A stretch of DNA of 30,219 nucleotides. It comes from Priapulus caudatus. Taxonomy: Eukaryota; Priapulida; Priapulimorpha; Priapulimorphida; Priapulidae. Of the stretch, positions 29,305 through 30,219 are shown in pieces. The stretch lies in contig NW_014577571.1 of assembly GCF_000485595.1 (NCBI RefSeq), positions 142,118-172,336 on the forward strand. Direction: 5' to 3'. Under the pieces are notes generated by a model, which made no database searches, was not told the DNA's origin, and saw only the letters and a program-made list of their open reading frames with translations. Position numbers and translations under genes: made by a program. Position 1 is the first letter of the stretch. The number at the start of each line of letters is the position of its first letter.

Positions 29305-29930
29305 GATGCCGAGGCGCGCCGAGGATTGACACTTTATGTCTTCCAATCACAGTCTACGCCGCACCTCTCTATTATAATTTCTAGGTATATAATACCATTA
29401 GAGCACCAAATCGCCGATCTCAGGAACTAGGGCATTCTGCTAGGCTAGAACGGTTTCCTACGATAGAGTTCGGCACAAATACGAAAATAACACGCTGTTT
29501 AGCGCACTGCGCTAGGTCCTTCTGTTGCATTTTCACATCTCCGTAATCAGAATAAGCCCCGCCTTCTTCGTTGATGGACATGAATGGGGCATGACCGACG
29601 TTACCAGTTCCTGTACCTACTGTCTTTCCCCAGCCTGTTTACTTTTCGTAAATAACGAAATGCCCGGCCGATGCATCGAAGAGAATTTTCTGCATTTTCA
29701 CTCGCTGTCGGAAGTGAACGAGTGCATTATTCATTGAACAATTCAGCAAAACAGAGCACATGCACGACAGAGGTTGGAATGTTCGGAGCCAATGTTTACA
29801 TGCCACAGCGCCATCTCTTGGATGTTTTATAAGTAAATATGGGGATTTTCAATAAAATAATGCGTTTTTAATGAATTTACCACGATTTACGTATAGAAAC
29901 TATATATATTTTTACTAATTTCTCCGTATC
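29305..29930. other. Upstream region of SAYSD1
   Basis: It probably holds the SAYSD1 promoter (ATTGG box on the minus strand at about 29343-29347). No other gene was recognised. CGCCATCTCTTGG at 29810 resembles the ATGGCGCTA-type word seen elsewhere. Confidence 0.4.
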
Positions 29931-30219
29931 TTTCTTTGGAGTTTTCATCGTCTTTCAATGCCTTTCGGTAGATTTTTCTGCATTTTCTGCGTGATTATTA
30001 TTTTGTGCAGGCACTCATTTTGGAAATCCTCCAACATTTTTACTGCTTCCTTAAGTTAAGTTAGTCCATGTTTCACTGTTATTTAGGAAAGAAGGTAAAA
30101 CTGTGCATTCGTATAATTTCACTCTTGCTTCTATAGTATGATTTCCATAATTTTGCTCTTCTGCCCATGATAATATTTCCCTCATCATAAACCTACATTT
30201 TTCAGTTCGGACTCTTATC
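29930..30219 (-). mobile_element. LINE reverse-transcriptase fragment, broken, runs off the window
   Basis: On the minus strand from 30219 one frame reads ARVKLYECTVLPSFL followed by SETWTNL and a stop. Another frame continues with VKMLEDFQNECLHKII. This order (ARxKLYxxTVLPxxLxxxETWT, then LEDFQxxxLxKI) is the C-terminal thumb region of non-LTR retrotransposon reverse transcriptases. At least one frameshift and stops show it is dead. The catalytic part would lie beyond the window. Confidence 0.75.

Overview
This is animal nuclear DNA. All the genes have GT-AG introns and encode animal proteins: a Notch ligand of the Jagged/Serrate class, animal-type phosphomevalonate kinase, TRAPPC2, LAMTOR4 and SAYSD1. 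The dense load of short inverted-repeat transposons, minisatellites and microsatellites, together with short introns, suggests a marine invertebrate. The phylum cannot be fixed from the sequence alone. There are 913 unknown bases (11209-12121) inside a CA/TA microsatellite.

Layout. (1) 473-6099, plus strand: the last ten coding exons of a Jagged gene, giving five EGF repeats, a VWC-type cysteine-rich region, a membrane-proximal domain, one transmembrane helix and a short cytoplasmic tail. Its 5' part, with the DSL domain and earlier EGF repeats, lies outside the window. (2) 6100 to about 13850: 3' UTR and then intergenic DNA without a recognisable gene. (3) 13853-17589: a composite PIF/Harbinger-type DNA transposon with TAA target duplications and three tandem partial copies carrying broken nuclease fragments. 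(4) 17590-22630: repeat-dominated DNA holding hAT-type elements, several 41-52 bp palindromic insertions and a 680-bp foldback element. (5) 22946-29304: four genes on the minus strand, all head to tail, in transcription order SAYSD1, LAMTOR4, TRAPPC2, PMVK. (6) 29930-30219: a broken LINE reverse-transcriptase fragment.

Function. Jagged is a cell-surface ligand for Notch and has no functional link to the other four genes. SAYSD1 (ER translocon quality control), TRAPPC2 (ER-Golgi tethering), LAMTOR4 (lysosomal Ragulator) and PMVK (mevalonate pathway) are housekeeping genes. SAYSD1 and LAMTOR4 are only 83 bp apart, which raises the question of overlapping or polycistronic transcription.

The most notable patterns are two minisatellites that share sequence with functional gene boundaries (the PMVK stop-codon region and the TRAPPC2 exon 1 splice donor), a set of ultra-short palindromic insertions with 7-8 bp target duplications, one of them filling most of a SAYSD1 intron, and a tandem array whose own copies give empty-site evidence for two nested insertions.
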